Source: Tritonibacter horizontis | GTDB taxonomy: Bacteria > Pseudomonadota > Alphaproteobacteria > Rhodobacterales > Rhodobacteraceae | DNA length: 64,000 nt | NCBI RefSeq assembly: GCF_001518015.1 | Contig: NZ_LPUY01000077.1 | Span: 1-64,000, forward strand | Direction: 5' to 3' | In this document: positions 26,038 to 34,929 of the stretch, in pieces | Layout: every line of letters begins with the position of its first letter | Numbering within the stretch: the stretch's first letter is position 1 | Made by a program: the position numbers and the translations under genes | The notes under the pieces: generated by a model | What the model was told of the DNA's origin: nothing | The model's database searches: none | The model's input: only the letters and a program-made list of their open reading frames with translations

Positions 26038-28404
26038 TCAACTCTCCATATCCAGCGAGAGCGCCCAGGCCACCCGTTCGGTGGCGGTGAGGTCGATCTC
26101 CAGCGCGCGACGGTACAGCTCTTCGAATTCCGCCGTCTGATGCAGCTCGGCGGCCTTGGCACGGTGCCAGGCGACGCCCGCCTGATGCAGGAGCCGCAGG
26201 GTGTCATCGGCCATCAACCGCGCCAATTCGGCCTGCAGACGCGGCAGGTTGCGCTGGATCGTGACATCCTTGTGATCGTTCCAGTCCATCCGGATCCAAT
26301 AGTTCAGCCCGATGGAGCGGTCCACATGAAGGGCGCGTCCGCGCTGGCGTTTCACCAGAAAACTCTCGGCCGATCGCAGCGCGTAGTGGTTGAGTTGCAA
26401 GAGGTCATAGCCGATGGATTTCTTGGAGTTGCGCCAGCCGTTGTCGATTGCTTCGACCGTCATGTCCTGCGCCGACCCATTCACCCATTTGACCTCTTGG
26501 CGTTTGTCGTCGGCCAGCTTGTTGGGCCGGTGACAAGAGATTTTCTGATAGGCGCCGATGTTCTTGAACATCGTCTTGAACCCCCAGACCGTGTGCGGCT
26601 TGGGGCAGAAGCGCGGCGCACAGTGGTCGAACTGGGCAATCACCGGCGCCTCTGCCAGGGCCGTTACCCCGTTGTGACCAAAGAGCCGCCAGGTCATTGC
26701 CACATTGGTGGCCTCGGGGGCATGGGCGAAGAAATCCGCCAGGGTGCCGTTGCCGCAGCGCACGTTCATGAACTCGTCCACGTCGATGTGGATCACCCAT
26801 TCGGCCTGACGGATCACCGGCTCCTTCAGGGCCTGGTTCAGCGCATATTGCTGGGGCGAGTTGCCTTTCCAATTGTCGTTGTTGCGATGTTGCAGGATGC
26901 CAAGTGCTTGCAACCGATCCAGAATTTCTGATGTGCCGTCGCTGCAGCCATTGGTGTAAATCAGGAAATTGTCTACACCGATCATGCGGTGATAGGCGAC
27001 CCATTCCAGTATATAGGGGGCTTCGTTCTTCATGCAGCCGACAATGACATTGCCGCTGTTGTCGTCTGCGCGCGGTCGGGGCGGCACCTCGGAGTAGGGC
27101 GGGCGTTCGACCTGTTCGTCCAGTTGGCCAAGCCGGTTGTGCGGTTTGAACGACGAGGTCTGCAACATTTCGAAGTTCTTCACCGCCAAGGGGGGCATCA
27201 GCCGGTTTGCAGGCGCCGAGAGCTGCGCCGTGGCGGCAGGTGGCGCCTGGGCCGCGCGGTCTTCCTGCAGTTGCTGCAAATCACCCTCGCGGGCGGCGCG
27301 GGCCTCTGTCGTGGCTTTGTCGATCCGGTGGAGAAAAGCCAGAAGATACTGCGAGGCCCGAAACCCAAGCGTCGGGTCCGCTTCTGTCCAGCTGTCCTGC
27401 GCGATGGGCACGTCAAAAAGATCCGGCGTCAGATCCGGGTGACCTTCGCAGAGTGCGGCGTTGTCGGCGGCGAAATGATGGGTGAGGGCACCCAGTTGGC
27501 TGGGGTCGATTGGGGCGCCGTCGATGTGCAGATCCTGGATCATCTGACGCCAGAGCTTGCGCGGCAGGATATGCTCGCCACGCGCCAGCAGTTTCAGCAA
27601 CAGCACGTTGAACTGCCGCCCACGAGTCAGCCAGGCCGCCGCCGCGGGCGGCGGCGGTGCGACAGGGGCGACCTTGCCGATCTGGTCTGATATACCAAAG
27701 GCCGCGCGGAGTTCTTCGGTGACCTCGGCGCTGTGAAACAGCTCGGGGCGATAGGCGCGATAGCAGACGCTGCCGGCGCCAAAGACATCCTCCCAGAACG
27801 TCTGCAGCGCGACAAAATCAAGCCAGAAGGGCGCGCCTTGGGTTTCTTCGAACTGACCGGCCTGAGGATCGACAACGGGGTGGGTGTCGAGGGACGATTG
27901 CCACCAATTGCCGTCGCGGGCCATTTCCAGCTCCCGGGCGAGGCTGGCGGTGCGCCCCTCAAGGATCTGTTCGGCAAAAAGCTGCGGCAATATCCGGGCC
28001 TGCGCGTCAACATGGGCGACAATGCGAATGTCGTCGGACAGTGTGACCAACAATGCCCGCAGCCGTTCCAGCTCGCTGCGCCGCGACAATTGCGTGCCAA
28101 GCTGATGTGCGGTCAGGATCAGCGTCGAGGGCGCGTGCAGCGCAATATCTCGACGCAGGCCATCCAGCAGAACCGCCTGCAATTGCGCCTGTTTTTCGGC
28201 GCTGATGTAGCCTCGGTTATAGCGCAGCGTGTCAACGTGATCCGGGTCGGTCACCGCCATGAAAAGGCGGGTATGGTTTTGCGTTCCGGCGACATGTGGC
28301 ACCAGCACGCCCTTGGTCAGCAATTGCTCGCGCTTGTCGCGCAGCACCGATTGCAGCCGCTCGGCCCCCACATGCTGCAGCCCGATATGAAGGTAAATCC
28401 GCAT
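26038..28404 (-). CDS. Fusion: degenerate sulfotransferase-like domain + glycosyltransferase
   Basis: This 788-residue protein has two parts. Residues 1 to about 230 begin MRIYLHIGLQHVGAERLQSVL, which lines up with the sulfotransferase PAPS loop (IGxPKxGTTxLQ) but lacks the Lys and the Thr pair, so catalysis is doubtful. A Pro/Ala-rich linker and a helical middle region follow (about 250-440). From about 450 there is a PF13704-type domain: CMKNEAPYILEWVAY, NFLIYTNGCSDGTSEI, EWVIHIDVDEFMNV, LLQLNHYALRSAESFLVK. It overlaps the sulfotransferase start by one base. I infer a glycan-building enzyme with an acceptor-binding N-terminal domain. Confidence 0.75.
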   Translation of the reverse strand: MRIYLHIGLQHVGAERLQSVLRDKREQLLTKGVLVPHVAGTQNHTRLFMAVTDPDHVDTLRYNRGYISAEKQAQLQAVLLDGLRRDIALHAPSTLILTAHQLGTQLSRRSELERLRALLVTLSDDIRIVAHVDAQARILPQLFAEQILEGRTASLARELEMARDGNWWQSSLDTHPVVDPQAGQFEETQGAPFWLDFVALQTFWEDVFGAGSVCYRAYRPELFHSAEVTEELRAAFGISDQIGKVAPVAPPPPAAAAWLTRGRQFNVLLLKLLARGEHILPRKLWRQMIQDLHIDGAPIDPSQLGALTHHFAADNAALCEGHPDLTPDLFDVPIAQDSWTEADPTLGFRASQYLLAFLHRIDKATTEARAAREGDLQQLQEDRAAQAPPAATAQLSAPANRLMPPLAVKNFEMLQTSSFKPHNRLGQLDEQVERPPYSEVPPRPRADDNSGNVIVGCMKNEAPYILEWVAYHRMIGVDNFLIYTNGCSDGTSEILDRLQALGILQHRNNDNWKGNSPQQYALNQALKEPVIRQAEWVIHIDVDEFMNVRCGNGTLADFFAHAPEATNVAMTWRLFGHNGVTALAEAPVIAQFDHCAPRFCPKPHTVWGFKTMFKNIGAYQKISCHRPNKLADDKRQEVKWVNGSAQDMTVEAIDNGWRNSKKSIGYDLLQLNHYALRSAESFLVKRQRGRALHVDRSIGLNYWIRMDWNDHKDVTIQRNLPRLQAELARLMADDTLRLLHQAGVAWHRAKAAELHQTAEFEELYRRALEIDLTATERVAWALSLDMES

Positions 28405-29153
28405 CAGTCCGGCTCTTTCTGCAGTGCAACCTGTGTGGTGGTATGGGTGATTTCTGCCCCTGACCAGACAGGCGTCTCAGTCTCAGTCTCAGTCTCAGTC
28501 TCAGTCTCCGGGTGCGGCGGCGGCGCGGTCGCCATGGCCGCGCGAAAATTGACATTCGCCTGCCCCCACCAGGGAAGCGGTCGACCAAGAAAACGTTCCA
28601 GTTCGGACTGCGCACCGGGGGCCGACACATCCAGTTCCAGATAAAGGGGATCATCCCGAAACCAATGCGCCAGCGCTTCGTAATGGCCGTCGATCCAGAT
28701 CATCTGCTCGTCGATCTCATGGCCAAAACCCGCCGGCAACCCTGGCACGGTCGAGGTCGGCAGGCGTTCGCGGCCCAGGTTGTTCCAGCGCATGATGGAA
28801 TGGGCCATTTCCTCGGTGTCACGACGGGTGGCCACAAAACGAACCTTTGGATGCAGTTTGCGCAGGGCAAGCAGCATCGCCTGGTCACATTGCGGCCAGA
28901 CCGAGTTGCGCCCGAAAATATAACTGACCTCCGTCAGCGCCTGAATGTCCTTTAGTCGGGCGGTCGGGTCGCCGAACTTGAACAGCCCCTCATACATCAG
29001 GGCGCCGACAAAACAGCGGTCATTGGGATCGTTCTTGTTCTCGCGCGCCTTGATCCGGTGGTCGGCGACCTTGTAGCCGGCCTCAGTCAGGGCGCGGCGC
29101 AGGGTGGTGGTGCCCGATTTGGGCAGGCCGAGATTGACAATCTCCAGGCTCAT
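28404..29153 (-). CDS. Sulfotransferase family protein
   Basis: This 249-residue enzyme has an intact PAPS-binding loop, VNLGLPKSGTTTLRRAL (about residues 6-22). The second element is VRFVATRRDTEEMAHSIMRW with the Arg and Ser expected to bind the 3'-phosphate. The family transfers sulfate from PAPS to a hydroxyl on carbohydrate or another acceptor. The ATG at 29153 overlaps the preceding gene by ATGA; a longer in-frame start would run into it. Near the C-terminus is a Glu-Thr repeat (six ET pairs) encoded by a 6-base tandem repeat. Close coupling to glycosyltransferases points to a sulfated glycan. Confidence 0.82.
   Translation of the reverse strand: MSLEIVNLGLPKSGTTTLRRALTEAGYKVADHRIKARENKNDPNDRCFVGALMYEGLFKFGDPTARLKDIQALTEVSYIFGRNSVWPQCDQAMLLALRKLHPKVRFVATRRDTEEMAHSIMRWNNLGRERLPTSTVPGLPAGFGHEIDEQMIWIDGHYEALAHWFRDDPLYLELDVSAPGAQSELERFLGRPLPWWGQANVNFRAAMATAPPPHPETETETETETETPVWSGAEITHTTTQVALQKEPD
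28474..28509 (-). repeat. Hexanucleotide microsatellite (GTCTCA)n
   Basis: Five perfect GTCTCA units at 28474-28503 are followed by GTCTCC at 28504-28509, inside the sulfotransferase gene. On the coding strand it gives Glu-Thr pairs. Because the unit is six bases, slippage would change the linker length by two residues per unit without shifting the frame. Confidence 0.85.
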
Positions 29154-30181
29154 GTGAACAGCCCCAGACGCCGCAACATGGCGTCTTCTTGCGGCGGAAG
29201 TGAGGAGGCGGATCGCAACGCCGCGCGCATCTCCTGATAGGCCGGCTGCGTCAACAGGGCGTCGCGATGTGCACGGTGGCGGTGTACACATTCGGCATGC
29301 AATCGGGCGATTTCGGGATCGGATTTCAAGTCTGCAAGTGCCGCAGTCAGCGCCGGTAACATTCGATGGATAGAGCGATCCTGCCAGGATTGATCGTTTC
29401 TCTCGCGCCAATAGGTATCGTCAAATGCCCGGTTTTCCCGATTCACGTCGCCGCGGTCGTTCTTGACCAGATAGCTGTCGAGCGAGCGCAGCGCATAGTG
29501 GTTGAGTGTCGCAAACCGGCGCGCGTCCTTGGCCGGGAACTTGCGAATGCGGCGCGGCGAGCCGGCCACCATGAAACGGTGCTGAACCTGCCGCCCGCTG
29601 CCGTCACACCAGACCGGGCGGTCCTCTGATCTGGTGTTCTTGCGCAGAAACGGGCGGTGGGCGCCATAGTAGCCCAGTGGAAAATCGCGCCGGACGAGGG
29701 TCTTGACCTCGATCGCGGTCTCGCCGCACCAGATGTCCGGGTTATGGGTTCGGGTGAATTGTTCAATGACGGGACGGTCTTCGAACCGGTGAACATCGCC
29801 GGCCGCGAAAAACTGAAACGACAGCGAAATTGCATGCGGGTCCCGTGAGGCCGAGATCAGCGCCGGGATCGTATGATCGCCGACATGAATGTTCAGGAAC
29901 TCATCAACATCCGCGATCCAGAGCCAGTCGGCCTGTTGCACAACCGGCTGATGGGCGCAATCCTTCAGCGCCTCCATCTGATAGGCGCGCCCCTCGGCCG
30001 GGTTCGCCAGATGGGTGACTGCGCCGCGCGCGCTCAGCGCATCCAGCAACTCGTCCGTCCCATCGGTGCAATCGTTGGAGTAGAACAGGAAATCGGTCAC
30101 GCCGAGCAGGCGGTTATAGGCGATCCATTCCAACAGGAACGGCCCTTCGTTCTTGACGCAGGTCACCGCAGTGATGCGCAT
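29150..30181 (-). CDS. Glycosyltransferase family 2-like protein (PF13704 type)
   Basis: This 343-residue protein is the first gene of the five-gene locus. It starts MRITAVTCVKNEGPFLLEWI, then FLFYSNDCTDGTDELLD and ADWLWIADVDEFLNI (about residues 83-97). Then come SLSFQFFAAGDVHRF and ATLNHYALRSLDSYLVKNDRG, the same tail element as in the two other copies. No membrane helix or signal peptide is seen, so it acts in the cytoplasm. It is transcribed divergently from the cox cluster (242-bp gap) and overlaps the sulfotransferase start by four bases. Confidence 0.82.
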   Translation of the reverse strand: MRITAVTCVKNEGPFLLEWIAYNRLLGVTDFLFYSNDCTDGTDELLDALSARGAVTHLANPAEGRAYQMEALKDCAHQPVVQQADWLWIADVDEFLNIHVGDHTIPALISASRDPHAISLSFQFFAAGDVHRFEDRPVIEQFTRTHNPDIWCGETAIEVKTLVRRDFPLGYYGAHRPFLRKNTRSEDRPVWCDGSGRQVQHRFMVAGSPRRIRKFPAKDARRFATLNHYALRSLDSYLVKNDRGDVNRENRAFDDTYWRERNDQSWQDRSIHRMLPALTAALADLKSDPEIARLHAECVHRHRAHRDALLTQPAYQEMRAALRSASSLPPQEDAMLRRLGLFT

Positions 30182-30423
30182 TTTCGTGTCCTTCCGCTCG
30201 TCCGCAGACCAGTAGGGTCCGCGTGCCTCTCACCCCGGGGCACGAGCGCCCCGCGTTGTCCGGTCTTCTGCCGGGCCTCTTCACGCCCCCATTTAGTCGC
30301 ACTCCACGCCACCCGCCGTCAATCTTTGGCAGCGCGGATCTGACAATCTGTTGCACGCGCTCCGCTTGACGGCGGTCTCCGGGCGTGGCCTGTTGTGACG
30401 GCAACAGCAGGAGGTTTGACGAC

Positions 30424-31341
30424 ATGAGCAGCCGGTCCGGGTTCTCGTCCATTGATGAGGTGCAGTCGATCCTCTCCGAAACCGGTTATGTCTGTGGCCG
30501 GGCGCTGGCGACGGTGGTCTTCCTTGCCGGACGTATTGGCCGCCCCCTGTTCCTCGAAGGCGAGGCCGGGGTCGGCAAGACTGAAATCGCCAAAGCACTG
30601 TCGGCTGTGACCGGCCGCCGTCTGATCCGGTTGCAATGTTACGAAGGCCTGGATGCCGCCAGCGCTGTCTATGAATGGAATTTCGCCGCCCAGATGGTGG
30701 CAATCCGCACGGCCGAGGCCTCAGGCCAGGCCGATCGGCGCAGCTTGCAAGCGGAGCTTTTTTCCACGGAGTATCTGATCGAGCGGCCGCTGCTGCAGGC
30801 CATGCGCCCGGATGATGCCGGCGCGCCGATCCTGCTGATCGACGAGGTGGACCGCACCGACGAACCCTTCGAGGCGTTCCTGCTCGAAGCGCTGTCCGAG
30901 TTCCAGGTCACCATTCCGGAACTGGGCCCGATCAAGGCACCGGAGCCGCCGACAGTGATCCTTACCTCCAACCGCACCCGAGAGGTCCATGATGCGCTGA
31001 AGCGGCGCTGCCTCTATCATTGGGTCGACTACCCGGAATTTGACCGGGAGCTGGAAATCCTGCAGGCCCGGGTTCCCGACGCGGCCCAGCGGCTCAGCCG
31101 TGAAGTGGTGGCCTTCGTTCAGGCGCTGCGCAGCGAGGATCTGTTCAAGAAACCGGGCGTGGCGGAAACCATCGACTGGGCGCATTGCCTGCTGGCGCTT
31201 GACGTGGTCAGCCTGAGCCCGGAAGTCATCGCAGACACGCTCGGCGCAATCCTCAAATACCAGGATGATATTGCCAAACTGCATGGCTCCGAGGCCAAGC
31301 GTATCCTCGATGCCGCCCGCACTACGTTAGAGGATATGTGA
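30424..31341 (+). CDS. MoxR-type AAA ATPase of the cox cluster (CoxD-like)
   Basis: CoxD-type ATPases help mature the Mo/Cu centre of CO-dehydrogenase-family enzymes. The 305-residue product has Walker A EGEAGVGKTEIAKAL (about residues 45-59), Walker B APILLIDEVDRTDEPFE, and sensor TVILTSNRTREVHDALKRRC. The ATG at 30424 has AGGAGG 9 bases before it. The next gene encodes a VWA partner, the classical MoxR-VWA pairing. It is the first gene of the plus-strand cox run. Confidence 0.88.
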   Translation: MSSRSGFSSIDEVQSILSETGYVCGRALATVVFLAGRIGRPLFLEGEAGVGKTEIAKALSAVTGRRLIRLQCYEGLDAASAVYEWNFAAQMVAIRTAEASGQADRRSLQAELFSTEYLIERPLLQAMRPDDAGAPILLIDEVDRTDEPFEAFLLEALSEFQVTIPELGPIKAPEPPTVILTSNRTREVHDALKRRCLYHWVDYPEFDRELEILQARVPDAAQRLSREVVAFVQALRSEDLFKKPGVAETIDWAHCLLALDVVSLSPEVIADTLGAILKYQDDIAKLHGSEAKRILDAARTTLEDM

Positions 31342-31349
31342 TATGCATC

Positions 31350-31395
31350 TTCATCTTTTGGAAAATACCTTGGGGGTGTGGGGGCAAAGCCCCCA
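31350..31395 (-). repeat. Repeat family 2, copy 2
   Basis: The complement of CCCCGAGGTATTTTC...AGATGAA lies at 31350-31375 with two changes. Next to it is the stem TGGGGGC-AAA-GCCCCCA (31379-31395). The orientation is opposite to copies 1 and 3. It separates the ATPase stop from the VWA gene start, so the VWA gene start cannot be far upstream of 31405. Confidence 0.7.
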
Positions 31396-31404
31396 CCGCA
31401 GCTG

Positions 31405-32655
31405 ATGCCACAATACGCGCCGCTGCCGCTGCCGGAGGATCCGAAACTGGTCGCCAACCTCACTTACTTTGCCCACGCCCTGCGCAAGGCAGGACTGAAA
31501 GTGGGCACGGGGCGGGTGATGGACGCGGTGGAAGCGGTGGCCGCAACGGGGTTCACCTCGCGACGTGATTTCTACTGGACGCTGCACGCCTGTTTCGTCT
31601 CGCGCCCCGAGGACCGGGCGGTCTTCACTCAGGTGTTCCGCCTGTTCTGGCGTGACCCGCGGTATCTCGAACACATGATGGCCGCGATGTTGCCGGCCAT
31701 TCGGGGCGTGCAGGAAAATCGTGCGCCAAAACCGGCAGAAAAACGTGCCGCGGAGGCCCTTCTGGACGGGCAATTGCCAGACGATCTGCCGGAAAACAAC
31801 GCCCCGGAGGACAGTGAAATCGAAATCGACGCGACGCTGACTTTGTCGGCGCAGGAACGGTTGAAAACGCTGGACTTCGAACAGATGAGCACGGCCGAGA
31901 TCGCCGCGGCCAAGCGGTTGCTGACGCAGTTGACCTTACCCGTGAAACCGTTGAAAACGCGCCGCCTTCGCCCGTCACCGCAAGGCGCGCGGGCGGATTG
32001 GCGGCGCACGCTGCGCAGCGCCTGCCGCACCGGCGGAGACATCCAGCGGATCGCCCGGGTCGACAAGGGGGAGCGCTGGCCCAACCTTGTGGTCCTGTGC
32101 GACATTTCCGGCTCCATGAGCCAGTACAGCCGGATGGTGCTGCATTTCCTGCACGCGGTCAGCAATGCCAGGGGGCAGGGCTGGGCAAAGGTGCATGGCT
32201 TTACCTTCGGCACCCGGCTGACAAACATCACCCGGCACCTGAAACAGCGCGACGTGGACGCGGCGCTGGCGGCGGCGGGCGCGCAGGCGCAGGACTGGCA
32301 GGGCGGCACGCGGATCGGCGCCTGTCTGCATAACTTCAACCGCGATTGGTCGCGCAGGGTGATGGGGCAGGGCGCGGTTGTGCTTCTTGTTACCGATGGC
32401 CTTGACCGCGAGGCGCCAGAGGATTTGGAGCGCGAAATGCAGCGTCTGCATTTGTCGGCGCGCCGTCTGATCTGGCTCAATCCATTGATGCGATGGGACG
32501 GGTTCGCACCCCGTGCCCAGGGCATTCGCCGGATGCTGCCACATGTGGACAGCTTTCGCGCCGGGCATAACATCGCCTCACTGGCCGAGCTGGCAGAGGC
32601 GATCTCGCGCCCGCAGGACGCCGGTGAAAAGGCCAGGATGATGGCGCTGCTCTAG
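31405..32655 (+). CDS. VWA domain protein of the cox cluster (CoxE-like)
   Basis: CoxE-type proteins work with the CoxD ATPase in active-site assembly. The 416-residue product has a helical N-terminal half (LVANLTYFAHALRKAGLKVG) and a C-terminal von Willebrand A domain. The MIDAS motif is VVLCDISGSMSQYS and a second element is LLVTDGLDREAPE. The ATG at 31405 is preferred, because the in-frame GTG at 31378 falls inside the family 2 repeat. The gene for XdhC follows after about 110 bases. Confidence 0.85.
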   Translation: MPQYAPLPLPEDPKLVANLTYFAHALRKAGLKVGTGRVMDAVEAVAATGFTSRRDFYWTLHACFVSRPEDRAVFTQVFRLFWRDPRYLEHMMAAMLPAIRGVQENRAPKPAEKRAAEALLDGQLPDDLPENNAPEDSEIEIDATLTLSAQERLKTLDFEQMSTAEIAAAKRLLTQLTLPVKPLKTRRLRPSPQGARADWRRTLRSACRTGGDIQRIARVDKGERWPNLVVLCDISGSMSQYSRMVLHFLHAVSNARGQGWAKVHGFTFGTRLTNITRHLKQRDVDAALAAAGAQAQDWQGGTRIGACLHNFNRDWSRRVMGQGAVVLLVTDGLDREAPEDLEREMQRLHLSARRLIWLNPLMRWDGFAPRAQGIRRMLPHVDSFRAGHNIASLAELAEAISRPQDAGEKARMMALL

Positions 32656-32769
32656 GCCGGAGTGCCAGTTCGAGCCGGGCGTTTGGCACGAATTGGACTT
32701 GAATTCTGGCCCTCTGAGGCCAAGCTGTGCAGACCGCAGTAGGAAACGCATCGGATCGGGGTGAACGAC

Positions 32770-33783
32770 ATGACTTCTGGCACTGAACAGGCTGATCTTT
32801 CTCGCTTTGACAGCGCACCTGAACTGGCCCTGACCTGGCATCGCGCGGGGATCGGCGCGGTTTTGGCCACCGTGGTGGAGACCTGGGGCTCGGCGCCGCG
32901 CCGGACCGGGGCGCAGCTGGTGGTCGGGGGCGACGGGCGCATGGAAGGGTCGGTTTCGGGGGGCTGCGTCGAAGGCGCGGTGATCCTGGAGGCGCAGGAC
33001 ACGCTGGAGAGTGGCCTCCACAAGGTGCTGGAGTTCGGCGTCAGCGACGAAGATGCCTTTGCGGTCGGGCTGGCCTGTGGTGGCACCATCCGGGTGCTGT
33101 TGGAACCTGTGGGCAAGACATTGGACGAAGAGGTTCTGGAGGCGCTTGTCCTGGCCCGCGCGGAGCGGCGGGCGCTGGCCTATGAGGTCAACCTCGGGTC
33201 CGGCAAGGGGCATCTGGTCAATCCGGCCTCCTACCCGGATCGCATGAAAATGGACCGCTCCGGGGTCGAGGAGGACGGCGAGACCTTTGTGGCGGTCCAC
33301 AACCCGCTGCTGCGGCTTATTCTGGTTGGCGCGGTTCATATCGCGCAGGCGCTGGTGCCGATGGCGCGACTTGCGGGCTACGATCCGGTGCTGATCGATC
33401 CGCGCGCGGCCTTTGGGTCCGCCGCACGGTTCCCGGGCGAGACGATCCTGCAGGACTGGCCCGATGAGGCGATCGAGCGCCTTGGCCTTGATCGCCGGAC
33501 GGCTCTTGTGCTGCTGACCCATGATCCGAAGCTGGATGATCCGGCGCTTTTGGCGGGGCTCGGGGGGGGCTGTTTCTATATCGGTGCGCTGGGCTCCAGA
33601 CGGACCCACGCGCAGCGTTGCCAGCGGATGATCGCTGCCGGTTTCAATCAGGACGATCTGGCGCGCATACATGGTCCGGTCGGTCTGGATATCGGCGCTG
33701 CCAGCCCGGCGGAAATTGCGGTGTCAATCCTGGCGGAAATGACGGCGGTGCTGCGCGGTCGGGCCGGAGGCGGCACAGAATGA
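32770..33783 (+). CDS. XdhC/CoxI family molybdenum-cofactor maturation protein
   Basis: XdhC-type proteins bind molybdenum cofactor, help sulfurate it and insert it into xanthine-dehydrogenase-family enzymes. The N-terminal XdhC_CoxI domain has VVETWGSAPRRTGAQLVV and GSVSGGCVEGAV. The C-terminal Rossmann domain has LILVGAVHIAQALVPMARLA and the late GALGSRRTHAQR. The ATG at 32770 follows a GGGGTG tract; a GTG at 32761 would add three residues. It overlaps the next gene by ATGA. The product is 337 residues. Confidence 0.88.
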   Translation: MTSGTEQADLSRFDSAPELALTWHRAGIGAVLATVVETWGSAPRRTGAQLVVGGDGRMEGSVSGGCVEGAVILEAQDTLESGLHKVLEFGVSDEDAFAVGLACGGTIRVLLEPVGKTLDEEVLEALVLARAERRALAYEVNLGSGKGHLVNPASYPDRMKMDRSGVEEDGETFVAVHNPLLRLILVGAVHIAQALVPMARLAGYDPVLIDPRAAFGSAARFPGETILQDWPDEAIERLGLDRRTALVLLTHDPKLDDPALLAGLGGGCFYIGALGSRRTHAQRCQRMIAAGFNQDDLARIHGPVGLDIGAASPAEIAVSILAEMTAVLRGRAGGGTE

Positions 33784-34808
33784 AATTTGGACCGATCCGG
33801 GTTCAAGACGCCATGGGTGCGCTTGTCGCCCATTCTGTCCAGGCCCGAAAGCGGGACAAGGCGGAAGGGTGGAAGACCTACAAGATCGCCAAGGGGACCC
33901 TGCTGTCGGCTGCGCATATTGACGATCTCATGGCTGCGGGCCACGCGCAGATTACGGTCGCAAGGCTCGACGCGGAGGACGTGCACGAAGATGCCGCCGC
34001 CTTGCAGGTGGCCGCGGCGATCGTGCCGGACCCGCAGCGCCAGGGGCTGCGCATTTCCGGGGCGGGCGCCGGCCGGGTCAACCTTTATACGACGGGCTGT
34101 GGGATCACCTGCGTCGATTCTGCGCGCATTGCGGCGCTGAACGCGGTGGATCCCATGATCTCTATCGCGACGGTGCCCGACGCCCACCGGGTCGATGAGG
34201 ACGGCATGGTCGCGACAATCAAGATCATCTCCTATGCGGTGCCGCAGCGGGCGCTTGCGGCCGCATTGCGCGATGTGGCCGGGGCGCTGCGCCTGCTGCC
34301 GCCCGTGTATGCGACGGCAACGTTGATCGAGACTCAGGTCAGCGAAGAGGTGCCGTCGGACAAGGGGCGCGCGGCCATGGCCGGGCGGCTGGACCGGATG
34401 AAGGTTGATCTGGGGGACCGGGTTCTGGTGCCGCATCGCACATCCGCCATAGCGGAAGCGCTCCGCTCCGCGCCGGGAGAGGTGCTGCTGGTTCTGACCG
34501 GGTCGGCCACCTCCGACCCGATGGACGTGGCACCCGAGGCGGTGCGACAGGCGGGCGGCAAAGTGACGCGCTTTGGCATGCCGGTGGACCCCGGCAACCT
34601 GCTGTTCCTTGGCAGGCTGGGGGAAAAGCCGGTCATTGGCCTGCCGGGCTGTGCACGTTCGCCCGCGCTCAATGGGGCGGATTGGGTGCTGGAGAGGGTG
34701 CTTTGCGGGGTGGCGCTGACCTCGGCCGACATCGCGGCCATGGGGGTCGGAGGCCTGCTGAAAGAGATCCCGACCCGTCCGCGCCCGCGTCGACCGGAGG
34801 CAGAGTAA
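33780..34808 (+). CDS. Molybdopterin-binding protein (MoeA/MogA-like)
   Basis: This 342-residue protein is typical of cox and xdh clusters. The N-terminal region resembles the MoeA-type linker (GALVAHSVQARKRDKAEGWK, YKIAKGTLLSAAHIDDL). The C-terminal half is a MoCF-biosynthesis-like fold with VLLVLTGSATSDPMDVAPEAV and LGEKPVIGLPGCARSPALNGADWVLE. It probably supplies or modifies the molybdopterin cytosine dinucleotide cofactor of the CoxL-like subunit. The ATG at 33780 overlaps the XdhC gene stop. Confidence 0.8.
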   Translation: MKFGPIRVQDAMGALVAHSVQARKRDKAEGWKTYKIAKGTLLSAAHIDDLMAAGHAQITVARLDAEDVHEDAAALQVAAAIVPDPQRQGLRISGAGAGRVNLYTTGCGITCVDSARIAALNAVDPMISIATVPDAHRVDEDGMVATIKIISYAVPQRALAAALRDVAGALRLLPPVYATATLIETQVSEEVPSDKGRAAMAGRLDRMKVDLGDRVLVPHRTSAIAEALRSAPGEVLLVLTGSATSDPMDVAPEAVRQAGGKVTRFGMPVDPGNLLFLGRLGEKPVIGLPGCARSPALNGADWVLERVLCGVALTSADIAAMGVGGLLKEIPTRPRPRRPEAE

Positions 34809-34929
34809 CGCCCTATGGGGCGTGTGACGTTTTCATGTCGCATCTTGCAGTAGAAAATTCTCGCACCATCTGCAGACGCATGATTAACTAAGTGCAGCCA
34901 GATCAAATTATTCAGCTAGGGAGGAATTT

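Noticed and set aside
28474-28509. Phase-variable on/off switch by repeat slippage
   Set aside because: The unit is six bases, so slippage keeps the frame; only linker length can change.
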